The notes under the pieces: generated by a model | The model's database searches: none | Told to the model about the DNA's origin: nothing | Seen by the model: the letters and a program-made list of their open reading frames with translations, nothing else | Assembly (NCBI RefSeq): GCF_018437275.1 | Contig: NZ_JAAMFK010000003.1 | Location: forward strand, 154,867-218,866 | Source of the DNA: Fructobacillus broussonetiae | GTDB taxonomy: Bacteria > Bacillota > Bacilli > Lactobacillales > Lactobacillaceae | Reading direction: 5' to 3' | Length of the DNA stretch: 64,000 nt | Translations under genes and position numbers: made by a program | Part shown: one piece after another, positions 22,274 through 30,264 of the stretch | How positions within the stretch are numbered: position 1 is the first letter of the stretch | How the letters are laid out: each line of letters opens with the position of its first letter

Positions 22274-23779
22274 TTATTTCTCCTTTCCGTTTGACGGATT
22301 CACCTTACCACTGTGTAAGAAGAAGGCAAGGATGAAGGCAGCCAATGCAAAGATTGCCGCAACAAAGAATGACGTGTGAAAACCATCGAGCGTTGCAGAG
22401 ATTGCCTTTGAGCCATAAGCCAAAGGATCTGCTTCCTTCAATGAAGCTGATGGCATGTTGTCATTTGCAACGGATTGCATGACAGAAGCCAAGATAGCCG
22501 TTCCAAGTGACGCAGCAATCTGACGGGCCGTGTTGTTAACAGCCGTTCCCTGAGCATTTTGTTCCTTTGTCAAAACACCCATGGCTGATGATGTCAAAGG
22601 CATCATCGTGAAGGCAACACCGGCCATTCGAACCATGTACAAAGTCGTGATGTACAAAGAAGGTGTATCTTCTGTCAAGAAGTAGTATGGCAAAGTGGCC
22701 ATCGTGACCATGGCGAATCCGAAGATGGCCAAACGCTTTGCTCCGTACTTATCGTAGAAGGAACCGGCAATCGGTGAGATAAGTCCCATCATCAATGCCC
22801 CTGGAAGAAGTGTTAAGCCAGAGTCCAAAGCAGACAAACCGCGGACGGTTTGCATGTAGGTCGGCAAGACCATTTCAACACCCAGCATGGCAATGAAAGT
22901 AAGCGAAACTAATGTCGTTGTAATTGTGAATTGCTTGTTCATGAAGACGCGAACATCCAAGAATGGCTTTTCCATGTGCAATTGGTGGCGGACAAATTCA
23001 GCGATGACCATCGCACCCACGATAATTGGTGCAATGACATAGCTAAATGATCCCCAACCGTGGTCAGAAACCATGGCAAATCCAAAGAGCAACAATCCAA
23101 ATCCAATTGTTGATTCAATCAATGAACGAATATCAAGGGCGACCTTCTTCGTTTCCAATACGTTCTTAAAGAAGAAAATGGAAAGTCCGAAGACGATGAT
23201 GGCTAATGGCAAAACGATTCCAAAGATGGAACGCCAGTCACCACCCCACGTCAAACCAAGGAAGTTGTGCTTACCATCCAAGATCCAACCGGAAAGTGTT
23301 GGTCCAATGGCTGGGGCCATTCCAATGACCAATCCGATTGACCCCATGGCCTTCCCACGGGCGTTTTCAGAAAAGAGGGTCAAGGCCACAACCTGCATCA
23401 ACGGCATCACAATACCCGCAGCCATTGCTTGCAAAGCACGGGCAACCAGCATGAGCCAAAAGGCACTCGTTGGCGCTGTGTATGCAATAAGCGTACCGAC
23501 AATGTAGACAGCCAAAGCTGACAAGTACAGGTACTTAGTTGGAATACGCGTCGTCATGTAGGCTGAGACCGGAACCATGATTCCGTTTACCATCAAGAAG
23601 ATGGTTGTCAGCCACTGCACCGTCGCAGCATTCACGTTAAAGGCCGTCATCAAAGCGGGTAAAGCCGTCCCCAATGAGGTCTGCATCAAGATGATCACGA
23701 ACGAACCGATCATCAGCAAAGCCATCATGGCAATCTTATTCACCATTTCAGGACTAAGCTTATCTTTCAGTTTAGCCAT
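22274..23779 (-). CDS. DHA2-family MFS drug exporter
   Basis: A 501-residue major facilitator protein with about 14 membrane helices. Motif A-like and motif C-like features are seen in helices 2-5 (QWLTTIFLMVNGIMVPVSAY, GIVIGMAPAIGPTLSGW). It should expel toxic compounds using proton antiport; the substrate is not predictable. Its promoter overlaps a palindrome that could bind a repressor, but no regulator gene is adjacent. The DUF4811-like gene follows with no gap. Confidence 0.9.
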   Translation of the reverse strand: MAKLKDKLSPEMVNKIAMMALLMIGSFVIILMQTSLGTALPALMTAFNVNAATVQWLTTIFLMVNGIMVPVSAYMTTRIPTKYLYLSALAVYIVGTLIAYTAPTSAFWLMLVARALQAMAAGIVMPLMQVVALTLFSENARGKAMGSIGLVIGMAPAIGPTLSGWILDGKHNFLGLTWGGDWRSIFGIVLPLAIIVFGLSIFFFKNVLETKKVALDIRSLIESTIGFGLLLFGFAMVSDHGWGSFSYVIAPIIVGAMVIAEFVRHQLHMEKPFLDVRVFMNKQFTITTTLVSLTFIAMLGVEMVLPTYMQTVRGLSALDSGLTLLPGALMMGLISPIAGSFYDKYGAKRLAIFGFAMVTMATLPYYFLTEDTPSLYITTLYMVRMAGVAFTMMPLTSSAMGVLTKEQNAQGTAVNNTARQIAASLGTAILASVMQSVANDNMPSASLKEADPLAYGSKAISATLDGFHTSFFVAAIFALAAFILAFFLHSGKVNPSNGKEK

Positions 23780-23805
23780 GTGTTCCTCCTAAAATTACAA
23801 GAAAT

Positions 23806-23820
23806 ATACTAGATAAGTAT
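23806..23820 (-). promoter_or_regulatory. Candidate operator for the exporter operon
   Basis: Inverted repeat ATACT-5-AGTAT sits exactly at the predicted transcription start, where a TetR- or MarR-type repressor would block initiation. Confidence 0.45.
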
Positions 23821-23847
23821 GTTACGTCTAAAAAAATCAAAAGTCAA
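23819..23847 (-). promoter_or_regulatory. Promoter of the DHA2/DUF4811 operon
   Basis: TTGACT (23842-23847), 17 bases and TAACAT (23819-23824) on the minus strand. The start codon follows an AGGAGG site. Confidence 0.7.
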
Positions 23848-23848
23848 C

Positions 23849-23884
23849 AAGGCGCACTTCTGAGCAAGTGCGCCTTGGACTTTT
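23849..23884 (-). terminator. Terminator after the CoaA-like kinase gene
   Basis: An 11-pair stem, AAGGCGCACTT with AAGTGCGCCTT. The T run is weak on the minus strand. Confidence 0.6.
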
Positions 23885-23887
23885 CTA

Positions 23888-24595
23888 CTATATTATACGC
23901 CTTGGACCAACGGTCAGGTTTTGGGGCTGGTGGTAGTAGTCTAATGACAACACCCAATCCGCTTGTTTTCGACTCGGCAAAATGAAGTCATCGTAGTTTT
24001 TCTGATTCGTCTTTTCCCAGACGTCCATGGCCACTTTATAGAAGTCCGCCAAAGACAAATTAACGTACTGGTTCCGCCATGAGTCAGGTTTGTCGACTGA
24101 CTTCACGGTGGCCATCAGGTTGCGCTGCAAGTACCAATCCTTCACGTGCTTCATGTCTGCTTCCAAGAAGACCGTTAAGTCAAGTAGCGTTGGGTCCAAC
24201 TGCAAGGCTACAACCCCCTCCAAAATCAAGACGTCTGGTTTTTCAACCGTCTTCGTCTTTTCCGGAATGATATCCGCCATATTTTGTGAGTATTCGGCAA
24301 GCGTCTGCTGCTCCATACCGTTTTGATAGTTTTCAATGAAAGAAGAAAGTTTTTCGAGGTCATAACTAACCGGAAAGCCTTTCTGTTCAAAAATCCCTTC
24401 CTGGTGCAGACGGTCGTTTGATTTCAAGAAGTCATCGGTTGACACGATGGCCGTCTTCAATCCCGCTCCCTCTAATGGAACGGCAATCATCTCTGCCAAA
24501 GTCGATTTCCCGGCGGAAACCGAACCCGTAATGGCGAGTGTAAAAAAGGCTCCTTGATGAGCCTTTTTTACTTCTTCGATTAATTGTTCAATCAT
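23888..24595 (-). CDS. P-loop kinase, CoaA (type I pantothenate kinase)-like
   Basis: A 235-residue P-loop phosphotransferase. Walker A is GSVSAGKST (24-32), the exact style of type I pantothenate kinases (GSVAVGKST) and close to uridine kinases. STDDFLKSN and KGFPVSYDLEKL match the CoaA pattern of ribbon and YD motif. It is much shorter than E. coli CoaA (about 316), so the substrate could be pantothenate or another small molecule. Its ATG overlaps the helD stop by 4 bases (ATGA), so the two are co-translated, an unexpected pairing. Confidence 0.7.
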   Translation of the reverse strand: MIEQLIEEVKKAHQGAFFTLAITGSVSAGKSTLAEMIAVPLEGAGLKTAIVSTDDFLKSNDRLHQEGIFEQKGFPVSYDLEKLSSFIENYQNGMEQQTLAEYSQNMADIIPEKTKTVEKPDVLILEGVVALQLDPTLLDLTVFLEADMKHVKDWYLQRNLMATVKSVDKPDSWRNQYVNLSLADFYKVAMDVWEKTNQKNYDDFILPSRKQADWVLSLDYYHQPQNLTVGPRRII

Positions 24596-26964
24596 GATTC
24601 GTCCTCCATCGCGTAGAGGTTAGCTGGCACGTCGGCGATCAATGGTGAGATGGCACCGGAACCAATCAAGGTCAAACGGTGCATGGCACGTGACGTTACC
24701 GTGTAAAGTAAACGTGACAGGTCCGTGTTTTGGTAGTGCTTTTCATCTGCTTCCCAGACGATAACGGCGTCGAACTCGAGACCCTTTGCCAGGTAGGATG
24801 GCAAAATGACGGCACCAGGTGCCAAACGTTGGTTTTCTGAACGAATCAACGTGATCTTTTCATCTTCCATTTCCTTGGCCAACTTCTTGGCTTCGGCTAA
24901 GGTCTGCGTGATGATGGCTGTTTGTTCACCATCTTCTTCGTTTTGTGCCAATTGCTTCTTAGCGGCTGCGATTGCAGCAGTCTCGTCCTTTTCCAACTTC
25001 ATGACTGGCACGTCACCGCCACGGTTAAAGGCCTCGATTGTCTTACCGGAGCTAAGGAGTGCCTTTGAAAAGTCCGTGATTTGCTTCGTCGAACGATACG
25101 TTTGCGTAAGTTCCACGAAGTCGACTTTGTCAGCATCGAAAAGTGAAGCAAAGTCTTCTTCCAATGAAGAGGCCCAGTCCTGCGTGAAGATGGCCTGGTT
25201 CAAATCACCCAGCACCGTGAACTTGGCGTTTGGGAATGAGAACTTCAAGAACGCCAACTGGAATGGTGTGTAGTCTTGAATTTCATCGATAAAGAGGTAG
25301 CGGATTTCGCGCTGACCGTGCTTTCCAGTGATGAGATCATACAAGTAGAGGTAAATCGTCGTTGCAGGCAATGACAACTTGCGCTCCTTCAAGTGTTCAA
25401 TCACGGAATCGACATAGGTCGTCCATTCGCCTTCAGAGATGTGGAACTTATCTAAGTCCAAGTACTTTGGCATGGAGCGAAGAAGGTCTGCGAACTGAGC
25501 GTTGATGTTCAAGAAACCAGCCCGGCGAACGCGCTTAGCGAGCGGACGCATAGCAGCCGTCACAATCTTCTTTGCCAAGAAGTTTCGTTCGGCCTTGTCA
25601 GAATCGAAGGTCCGTTCCTTCGGTCCGTCACCTAATTGATGACGACGGGTAGCGTCCCCAGCATCCTGAACTTCGTCGTCACCGAGGCGAACCTGACCAG
25701 CGCCAACCATTTCATCGTATTCCTGCTTTGACAGGTTTTCGATTTCAAGCTCGACCCAGTCCTTCTTCATTTGAATTCCAACTTGGGAACGCAAGGAACG
25801 CATCAGCGCTTCCTGGGTTGCGTCCAGGCGTTGGGACAACTTGTAATTTTCATTATATTGGTAGTAAACCGACTGAATCTTTTCCTTTGAGATCAAAGGT
25901 TCGTTGCGGAAGTTCAAATTGCGCAACTTGATTCCTTCTTTATTCAAATCCTGTGCGTAATCCTGCACGGCTTTGAACATGTCGAGTGAGCCCATGGCCC
26001 GGTCGATCTTTTCGTTCTTGTTGTTTTCTTCAAAACGTTCTTCCAAGGTTTGCACGGAGAAACGTGGCAAACGGTGGGAAGCATACTGGAAGAAGGTCAA
26101 CTGAACCAAGTTTTGTTCCCCGAGTTCAGGAAGAACTTGGTCGACATAGTCGTTGAACAATTGGTTCGGTGAAAACATGACCACTTGACCAGAGTTCAAC
26201 TTGCCGCGGTAACGGTAGAGCAAGTAGGCAACACGCTGCATGATGGCAGCCGTCTTACCTGAACCAGCGGCTCCTTGAACAAATAGCAAATCAGCATCCG
26301 TGTTACGAATGATCTTGTTTTGCTCCTTTTGAATGGTGGTAACGATGGACTTCATCTTTGTCGTGGACTCACCAGACAAAGCGTTCAAAAGCATCTGATC
26401 ACCGATGGCTTCTTCGGTATCAAAGAGCGTGACAATCACGCCGTCTTCGATTTCAAATTGGCGTTTCAAGGTCACGTCGGCCTGTTGTGGGCCGGCGGGT
26501 GTCAGGTAGTCGACCTTCCCGAGTCCCCCGTCGTAGTAGATAGAGGCCACGGGCGTACGCCAGTCGTAAACCCAGAACTTACCGTCATCGTCGTTAAAGG
26601 AAGCAAGGCCGATGTAGACCGTTTCCTTTTCACGACCTTCTTCAGCTAAATCGTTGAAGTCGATGCGGGCGAAGTATGGCTTTTCTTTTTGCTTGGCCAA
26701 GGTCTTGTAGCGATCTTGCGCACGGTGCTTGGCGGATTGACGTTCCTGGATGGCCTGCTGTTGCTGGCGGATGGACATGGCGGTCTCGACAATTCCAGAG
26801 TAAGTGGAAGTCTTGACGCGGACGTCATCCCAGGCAGCCGAAACGTCTTCCAAGGAACCGCTGGACTTCTTAACTTCTTCAGCGGCTTGAATCTGAGAAA
26901 GATCAATCTTCTTCAGCATTTCGTCTAGGTATTCTTGTTCGCGGACTTTTTGCTCGTTTGACAC
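24592..26964 (-). CDS. helD: HelD-type superfamily 1 helicase
   Basis: A 790-residue UvrD-like ATPase. It has an N-terminal coiled coil (about 1-95), Walker A GAAGSGKTAA near residue 235, Walker B LFIDEIQDYTP, and later helicase motifs (GDLNQAIF, TYRSTKQI, TVTSRAMHRL). The coiled coil followed by a split SF1 core is the layout of HelD, which removes stalled RNA polymerase from DNA. The start is GTG after an AGAGGTG site. A TATAAT -10 lies about 35 bases upstream. It is followed by the overlapping CoaA-like kinase. Confidence 0.9.
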   Translation of the reverse strand: MSNEQKVREQEYLDEMLKKIDLSQIQAAEEVKKSSGSLEDVSAAWDDVRVKTSTYSGIVETAMSIRQQQQAIQERQSAKHRAQDRYKTLAKQKEKPYFARIDFNDLAEEGREKETVYIGLASFNDDDGKFWVYDWRTPVASIYYDGGLGKVDYLTPAGPQQADVTLKRQFEIEDGVIVTLFDTEEAIGDQMLLNALSGESTTKMKSIVTTIQKEQNKIIRNTDADLLFVQGAAGSGKTAAIMQRVAYLLYRYRGKLNSGQVVMFSPNQLFNDYVDQVLPELGEQNLVQLTFFQYASHRLPRFSVQTLEERFEENNKNEKIDRAMGSLDMFKAVQDYAQDLNKEGIKLRNLNFRNEPLISKEKIQSVYYQYNENYKLSQRLDATQEALMRSLRSQVGIQMKKDWVELEIENLSKQEYDEMVGAGQVRLGDDEVQDAGDATRRHQLGDGPKERTFDSDKAERNFLAKKIVTAAMRPLAKRVRRAGFLNINAQFADLLRSMPKYLDLDKFHISEGEWTTYVDSVIEHLKERKLSLPATTIYLYLYDLITGKHGQREIRYLFIDEIQDYTPFQLAFLKFSFPNAKFTVLGDLNQAIFTQDWASSLEEDFASLFDADKVDFVELTQTYRSTKQITDFSKALLSSGKTIEAFNRGGDVPVMKLEKDETAAIAAAKKQLAQNEEDGEQTAIITQTLAEAKKLAKEMEDEKITLIRSENQRLAPGAVILPSYLAKGLEFDAVIVWEADEKHYQNTDLSRLLYTVTSRAMHRLTLIGSGAISPLIADVPANLYAMEDES

Positions 26965-27066
26965 AGTACACCTCTTCTTATCGAATTACGTTGTATCCAT
27001 TATACGCCTATCCAACTTAGAAAGAAACAACTTTAAATAGAATATCACAATCTTTTTTCTTACTAA

Positions 27067-27093
27067 TTAAAAAACGCCGGCATAGCCGGCTTA
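27067..27093 (-). terminator. Second terminator between pgk and helD
   Basis: GCCGGC-TAT-GCCGGC followed by GTTTTTT on the minus strand. With the one at 27133-27157 it forms a tandem pair after pgk. Confidence 0.6.
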
Positions 27094-27132
27094 AAACAAA
27101 GCGTTGTTTTATCCCTCTTTTTATTTATGTAC

Positions 27133-27157
27133 TAAAAAAGTCGGCTTCCGCCGACTC
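27133..27157 (-). terminator. pgk terminator
   Basis: AGTCGGC-GGAA-GCCGACT followed by TTTTTT. Confidence 0.8.
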
Positions 27158-27168
27158 TTAAAATGATT

Positions 27169-28386
27169 TTACTTGTTTGTAAGTGATGAGATACCTGGCA
27201 AAGTCTTACCTTCCAAGTATTCAAGTGATGCACCACCACCAGTTGAGATGTGTGACAACTTGTCAGCAACACCCAACATTTGAACAGCGGCCGTTGAATC
27301 TCCACCACCAACGATAGTCGTTCCACCGTTTTCAGTTACGTTAACGAGGTCGTTACCAATGGCCAACGTACCCTTGGCGAAGTTTTCCATTTCGAACACA
27401 CCCATAGGTCCGTTCCAAACAACCGTCTTGGCGTCAGACAACACGTCCTTGAACAAGGCAACTGACTTAGGACCGATATCCAATCCCATGTATCCGTCAG
27501 GGATACCAGCAGCTGAATCAACCGTTACCGTCTTAGCATCGTTCTTGAAGTCGTCTGCAGCAACCGCGTCGATTGGGAGAACCAAACGGTCGCCAGCTTC
27601 TTCCATCAATGACTTAGCCAAGTCTACCTTGTCAGCTTCGAACAATGACTTACCAATCTTGTTACCCTTAGCAGCGTCGAACGTGTAAGCCATTCCACCA
27701 CCGATGATAACCTTGTCAGCCTTCTTCAACAAAGCTTGAACAACTTCGATCTTGTCAGAAACCTTCGCTCCACCGATGATGGCAACGAATGGACGCTTAG
27801 GATTTTCAACTGAGTCACCCAAGAACTTGATTTCCTTTTCCATCAAGTAACCAGCAGCTGCTTGGTCAACGTTTGATGCAATTCCAACGTTTGATGCGTG
27901 TGAACGGTGGGCCGTTCCAAAGGCATCGTTGATGAACAAGTCATCCCCAAGTGAAGCCCAGTACTTACCCAATTCAGGGTCGTTCTTTGATTCAAGCTTT
28001 ACTTGTTCACCATCCTTAACGTCTTCAAAACGCGTGTTTTCGACCATCAATACTTGACCGTCTTGCAAGTTGTTGATTGCTTCTTCCAACTTAGCACCAC
28101 GAGTTTCAGGAACGAAGATCACGTCTTGTCCGAGCAATTCACCCAAACGCTTGGCAACTGGGGCCAATGACAATTCCTTCTTGTCGTCTTCAGATTTGAT
28201 ACGACCCAAGTGTGAGAACAAGATGGCACGTCCGTTTTCCTTGATAACGTGCTTAATCGTTGGCAATGCAGCCACGATACGGTTGTCGTTTCCGATCACA
28301 CCGTTCTTAATAGGGACGTTGAAGTCCACTCGCATCAATACTTTCTTACCGGCCAATGCCAAATCTTCGACAGTTAACTTTGCCAT
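27169..28386 (-). CDS. pgk: Phosphoglycerate kinase
   Basis: A 405-residue glycolytic kinase that makes ATP from 1,3-bisphosphoglycerate. The N-terminal substrate motif is [11 protein letters not shown], and the C-terminal nucleotide region has GGGDSTAAV and [13 protein letters not shown]. It appears as a single-gene unit with a GGGAGG ribosome site, a TATAAT -10 about 45 bases upstream and tandem terminators downstream. GpmA lies elsewhere in this window, so glycolytic genes are dispersed. Confidence 0.98.
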   Translation of the reverse strand: MAKLTVEDLALAGKKVLMRVDFNVPIKNGVIGNDNRIVAALPTIKHVIKENGRAILFSHLGRIKSEDDKKELSLAPVAKRLGELLGQDVIFVPETRGAKLEEAINNLQDGQVLMVENTRFEDVKDGEQVKLESKNDPELGKYWASLGDDLFINDAFGTAHRSHASNVGIASNVDQAAAGYLMEKEIKFLGDSVENPKRPFVAIIGGAKVSDKIEVVQALLKKADKVIIGGGMAYTFDAAKGNKIGKSLFEADKVDLAKSLMEEAGDRLVLPIDAVAADDFKNDAKTVTVDSAAGIPDGYMGLDIGPKSVALFKDVLSDAKTVVWNGPMGVFEMENFAKGTLAIGNDLVNVTENGGTTIVGGGDSTAAVQMLGVADKLSHISTGGGASLEYLEGKTLPGISSLTNK

Positions 28387-28460
28387 ATTTGCCTCCCAAA
28401 TATTCTTTATTTAACAAGACCAATTATAAAGCAATTTTTAGCAAATGTCTGCAGGCTCTG

Positions 28461-28958
28461 CTAATTTTCGCGATTTTCTTCACGATTTAAAAAGCGCTGC
28501 CAGGGATAGACCACTTTAATACCAAATTCATCGTTGAAATCTTGAATGATGTTGTAAGAATCGCAAACCAAGAGAAAAATTGCAATACCCATAACGCCAT
28601 TTACAAAATCCGTCACACCCGATGCATAGCCATTAGTAAAAGCAGAAATCGTTGAAGTCACGTCGCGGATTAACAATAGAAGAAAGGCGTAAGTTAACCT
28701 TTTTGAAAGCTTTACCAATAGTTTTTTAACCGGAGCAGCCTCCAGGCTTTCTTGAACTTTTCCATCCTCCTTCAAGAAAACATCCAAACTGATACCAAAG
28801 AAATCAGAAAGACGAATCAAATCCTGCATGTTCGGATAAGTCTTGGCGTTTTCCCAGGATGAAATGTTTTGGCGGCTGGTATGGAATTCCTGAGCTAATT
28901 GTTCTTGGGTCAGTCCCTTATCTTGACGAGCCTTCTTGAGGTGTTCTGAAAATTGCAT
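28461..28958 (-). CDS. XRE-family HTH protein with C-terminal membrane helices
   Basis: A 165-residue protein. Residues 5-60 form a Cro/C1-type helix-turn-helix (KGLTQEQLAQEFHTSRQNISSWE). A hydrophobic part (about 88-150) holds two or three membrane helices. This HTH-plus-membrane architecture suggests a membrane-tethered DNA-binding regulator, but its signal and target are unknown. AGGGAG precedes the start. The 250 bases up to the next gene hold only a terminator. Confidence 0.75.
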   Translation of the reverse strand: MQFSEHLKKARQDKGLTQEQLAQEFHTSRQNISSWENAKTYPNMQDLIRLSDFFGISLDVFLKEDGKVQESLEAAPVKKLLVKLSKRLTYAFLLLLIRDVTSTISAFTNGYASGVTDFVNGVMGIAIFLLVCDSYNIIQDFNDEFGIKVVYPWQRFLNREENREN

Positions 28959-29174
28959 TTGATGTTTCTCCCTTATGACGAATTGACTCTAGCGTACGTG
29001 CTTGAAGCTCAAAAGGAAAGCAAGAATTTGTTGCCTACCGATTATTCCAAACATTCATCAGAATGATGGAGAAAATTTGATATGGTGTGGATGGATTTCA
29101 GAAGTAAAAACTCCTAGCAACCAAGCGGTGTTTAAATTGGCAATCACGTTGCTAACGATTCCGATTAACAATTG

Positions 29175-29205
29175 CAAAAAAGCAGCCTTCCCGGCTGCTT
29201 TTTAC
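29175..29205 (-). terminator. Terminator after the 77-residue membrane protein
   Basis: AAAGCAGCC/GGCTGCTTT arms with T run on both strands. Confidence 0.75.
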
Positions 29206-29210
29206 TTTTC

Positions 29211-29444
29211 TTATAAAGGCTTCTCTTTTTGTTGATCCGGGATTTCTTCCTCGATGGTCACTTCCGTTGTCTTCTTTTCCATTTTTGGCTTCAACTTTAT
29301 GGTTGGATTCTCTTTTACATGACAACAATCTCGCTTACTAAGATAAGCAGCAGCAATGACCGTCGATAACAAAAAGAGAAGTGCTGAAAACAGTCGAAGC
29401 CGCTCCTTCCAACTTAACTTCTCAGGTTGTTCTTTCTTTTTCAT
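29211..29444 (-). CDS. Small single-helix membrane protein
   Basis: A 77-residue protein with a basic N-terminus (MKKKEQPEKLSWKERLR), one membrane helix (about 18-35), a Cys-Cys pair, and a charged Lys/Glu-rich tail ending QQKEKPL. The ribosome site is weak (GAGAGTG), but a TGCTATAGT extended -10 lies upstream and a terminator lies just downstream. I do not recognise the family; a real but poorly expressed gene seems likely. Confidence 0.5.
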   Translation of the reverse strand: MKKKEQPEKLSWKERLRLFSALLFLLSTVIAAAYLSKRDCCHVKENPTIKLKPKMEKKTTEVTIEEEIPDQQKEKPL

Positions 29445-29608
29445 GACGCAACACTCTCTTCACCAATGTTTTCTCGTTTATCTTCTCATTCTCATAACTG
29501 TTTTAGTAAAAACACAATTAAATACTATAGCAGGATTCAGAATTGATGGGTAGTGTCACAAGGCTGGTATAGCAGGTAGTCAACCTTTATAACTTTCATC
29601 TGTTTTAC

Positions 29609-29636
29609 TTTACATCTATAAAAGTGGTGTTATACT
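29609..29636 (+). promoter_or_regulatory. Promoter of the antitoxin-type RNA
   Basis: TTTACA (29609-29614), a 16-base spacer and TATACT (29631-29636). The predicted start is near 29643, at the first base of the direct repeat AGTAAATCGAC. Confidence 0.65.
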
Positions 29637-29642
29637 TTAGTT

Positions 29643-29710
29643 AGTAAATCGACGAGAGTTAATCTCAACTCTCAAAGCTCATCGCATGCCGGCGTTGAGC
29701 TTTTTATTTT
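29643..29710 (+). ncRNA. Putative RNA antitoxin (RNA II-like) of a type I toxin-antitoxin locus
   Basis: A short RNA of about 68 bases between a promoter and a terminator. It begins with AGTAAATCGAC (29643-29653), then a hairpin GAGAGTT-AATCTC-AACTCTC that holds GTTAATCTCA (29658-29667), then terminator arms AAAGCTCA and TGAGCTTT and a T-rich tail. Both named blocks recur as direct repeats across the start region of the facing toxin gene (29847-29857 and 29867-29876). This RNA can therefore pair with the toxin message around its ribosome site. Size, order and orientation match RNA II of the par locus of plasmid pAD1. Confidence 0.75.
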
Positions 29711-29720
29711 ATTAAAAGCG

Positions 29721-29748
29721 TTAAAAAAGCCCCGCCAATGACGGGACT
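29721..29748 (-). terminator. Terminator of the toxin mRNA
   Basis: AGTCCCGTC-ATT-GGCGGGGCT followed by TTTTTT on the minus strand, 8 bases after the toxin stop codon. Confidence 0.8.
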
Positions 29749-29755
29749 CCTCTCA

Positions 29756-29866
29756 TTACTTCCAGAAGAAAGCAATGAACTTTTGCAAGCAAACTAATAC
29801 CTTATCAGCTGCCAACTGAATCAATACGGCTAAAAGCACTTGCAACAGTAAATCGACAAGAAGCAT
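29756..29866 (-). CDS. Hydrophobic 36-residue peptide, putative Fst-like type I toxin
   Basis: Translated from ATG at 29866 after a perfect AGGAGG, the peptide runs MLLVDLLLQVLLAVLIQLAA and ends KFIAFFWK. It is one membrane helix with a short aromatic, basic tail, the shape of Fst/Ldr-type membrane toxins. The message probably starts near 29907 with a hairpin TAGCAG/CTGCTA (29886-29904) at its 5' end and stops at the terminator above, about 185 bases in all. The start region carries two repeats shared with the facing small RNA. I infer toxin function from layout and hydrophobicity, not from sequence identity to a known toxin. Confidence 0.7.
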   Translation of the reverse strand: MLLVDLLLQVLLAVLIQLAADKVLVCLQKFIAFFWK

Positions 29867-29961
29867 GTTAATCTCACCTCCTGACTAGCAGTAGTTTCCT
29901 GCTACCGATAGTGTACTCCGCAGGCGCAATACAAAACTAGGTGGTAACTGTATAACATCAC

Positions 29962-29992
29962 AAAAAAAGCAGACCTTTCGGTCTGCTTTTTT
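29962..29992 (-). terminator. Terminator of the tRNA-Tyr/tRNA-Gln unit
   Basis: AAGCAGACC-TTTC-GGTCTGCTT with T run. Confidence 0.85.
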
Positions 29993-30004
29993 CTTAAACA
30001 TTGA

Positions 30005-30076
30005 TTGCCCCTGCTGGGATCGAACCAGCGCATGGAGGTACCAAAAACCTCTGCCTTACCACTTGGCCAAGGGGCA
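30005..30076 (-). tRNA. tRNA-Gln (anticodon TTG)
   Basis: A 72-base minus-strand cloverleaf. Acceptor arms are TGCCCCT and AGGGGCA with discriminator A. The anticodon stem is GAGGT/ACCTC with loop TTTTGGT, giving TTG. The T loop holds GTTCGATCC. CCA is not encoded. Confidence 0.95.
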
Positions 30077-30105
30077 ATGCTTCAAACTTGCCTGAAGCGA
30101 GGCAA

Positions 30106-30188
30106 TGGGGGCGGTAGGATTCGAACCTACGAACCCGAAGGAACGGAGTTACAGTCCGTCGCGTTTAGCCAGACTTCGCTACACCCCC
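30106..30188 (-). tRNA. tRNA-Tyr (anticodon GTA)
   Basis: An 83-base minus-strand tRNA with the long variable arm of class II tRNAs. Acceptor arms are GGGGGTG and CGCCCCC with discriminator A. The anticodon loop CTGTAAC between ACGGA and TCCGT gives GTA. It precedes tRNA-Gln in one transcript. Confidence 0.96.
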
Positions 30189-30206
30189 ATATCAAACAAC
30201 TTCTCT

Positions 30207-30235
30207 ATATTAACAAGATTGAAGCTGCCTGACAA
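30207..30235 (-). promoter_or_regulatory. Promoter of the tRNA-Tyr/tRNA-Gln unit
   Basis: TTGTCA (30230-30235), 17 bases and TAATAT (30207-30212) on the minus strand. Confidence 0.7.
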
Positions 30236-30264
30236 GGATTTTTCTAAGATTTTTTCGAGAATTT

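Larger units (their letters stand above)
29643..29876. repeat. Direct repeat pairs DRa and DRb of the type I locus
   Basis: DRa is AGTAAATCGAC at 29643-29653 and 29847-29857. DRb is GTTAATCTCA at 29658-29667 and 29867-29876. All four copies are read on the plus strand. The second DRb lies across the toxin ribosome site region. Confidence 0.85.

Noticed and set aside
29002..29235. 77-codon plus-strand frame
   Set aside because: It has no ribosome site and runs through a terminator hairpin and into the antisense of the small membrane protein.
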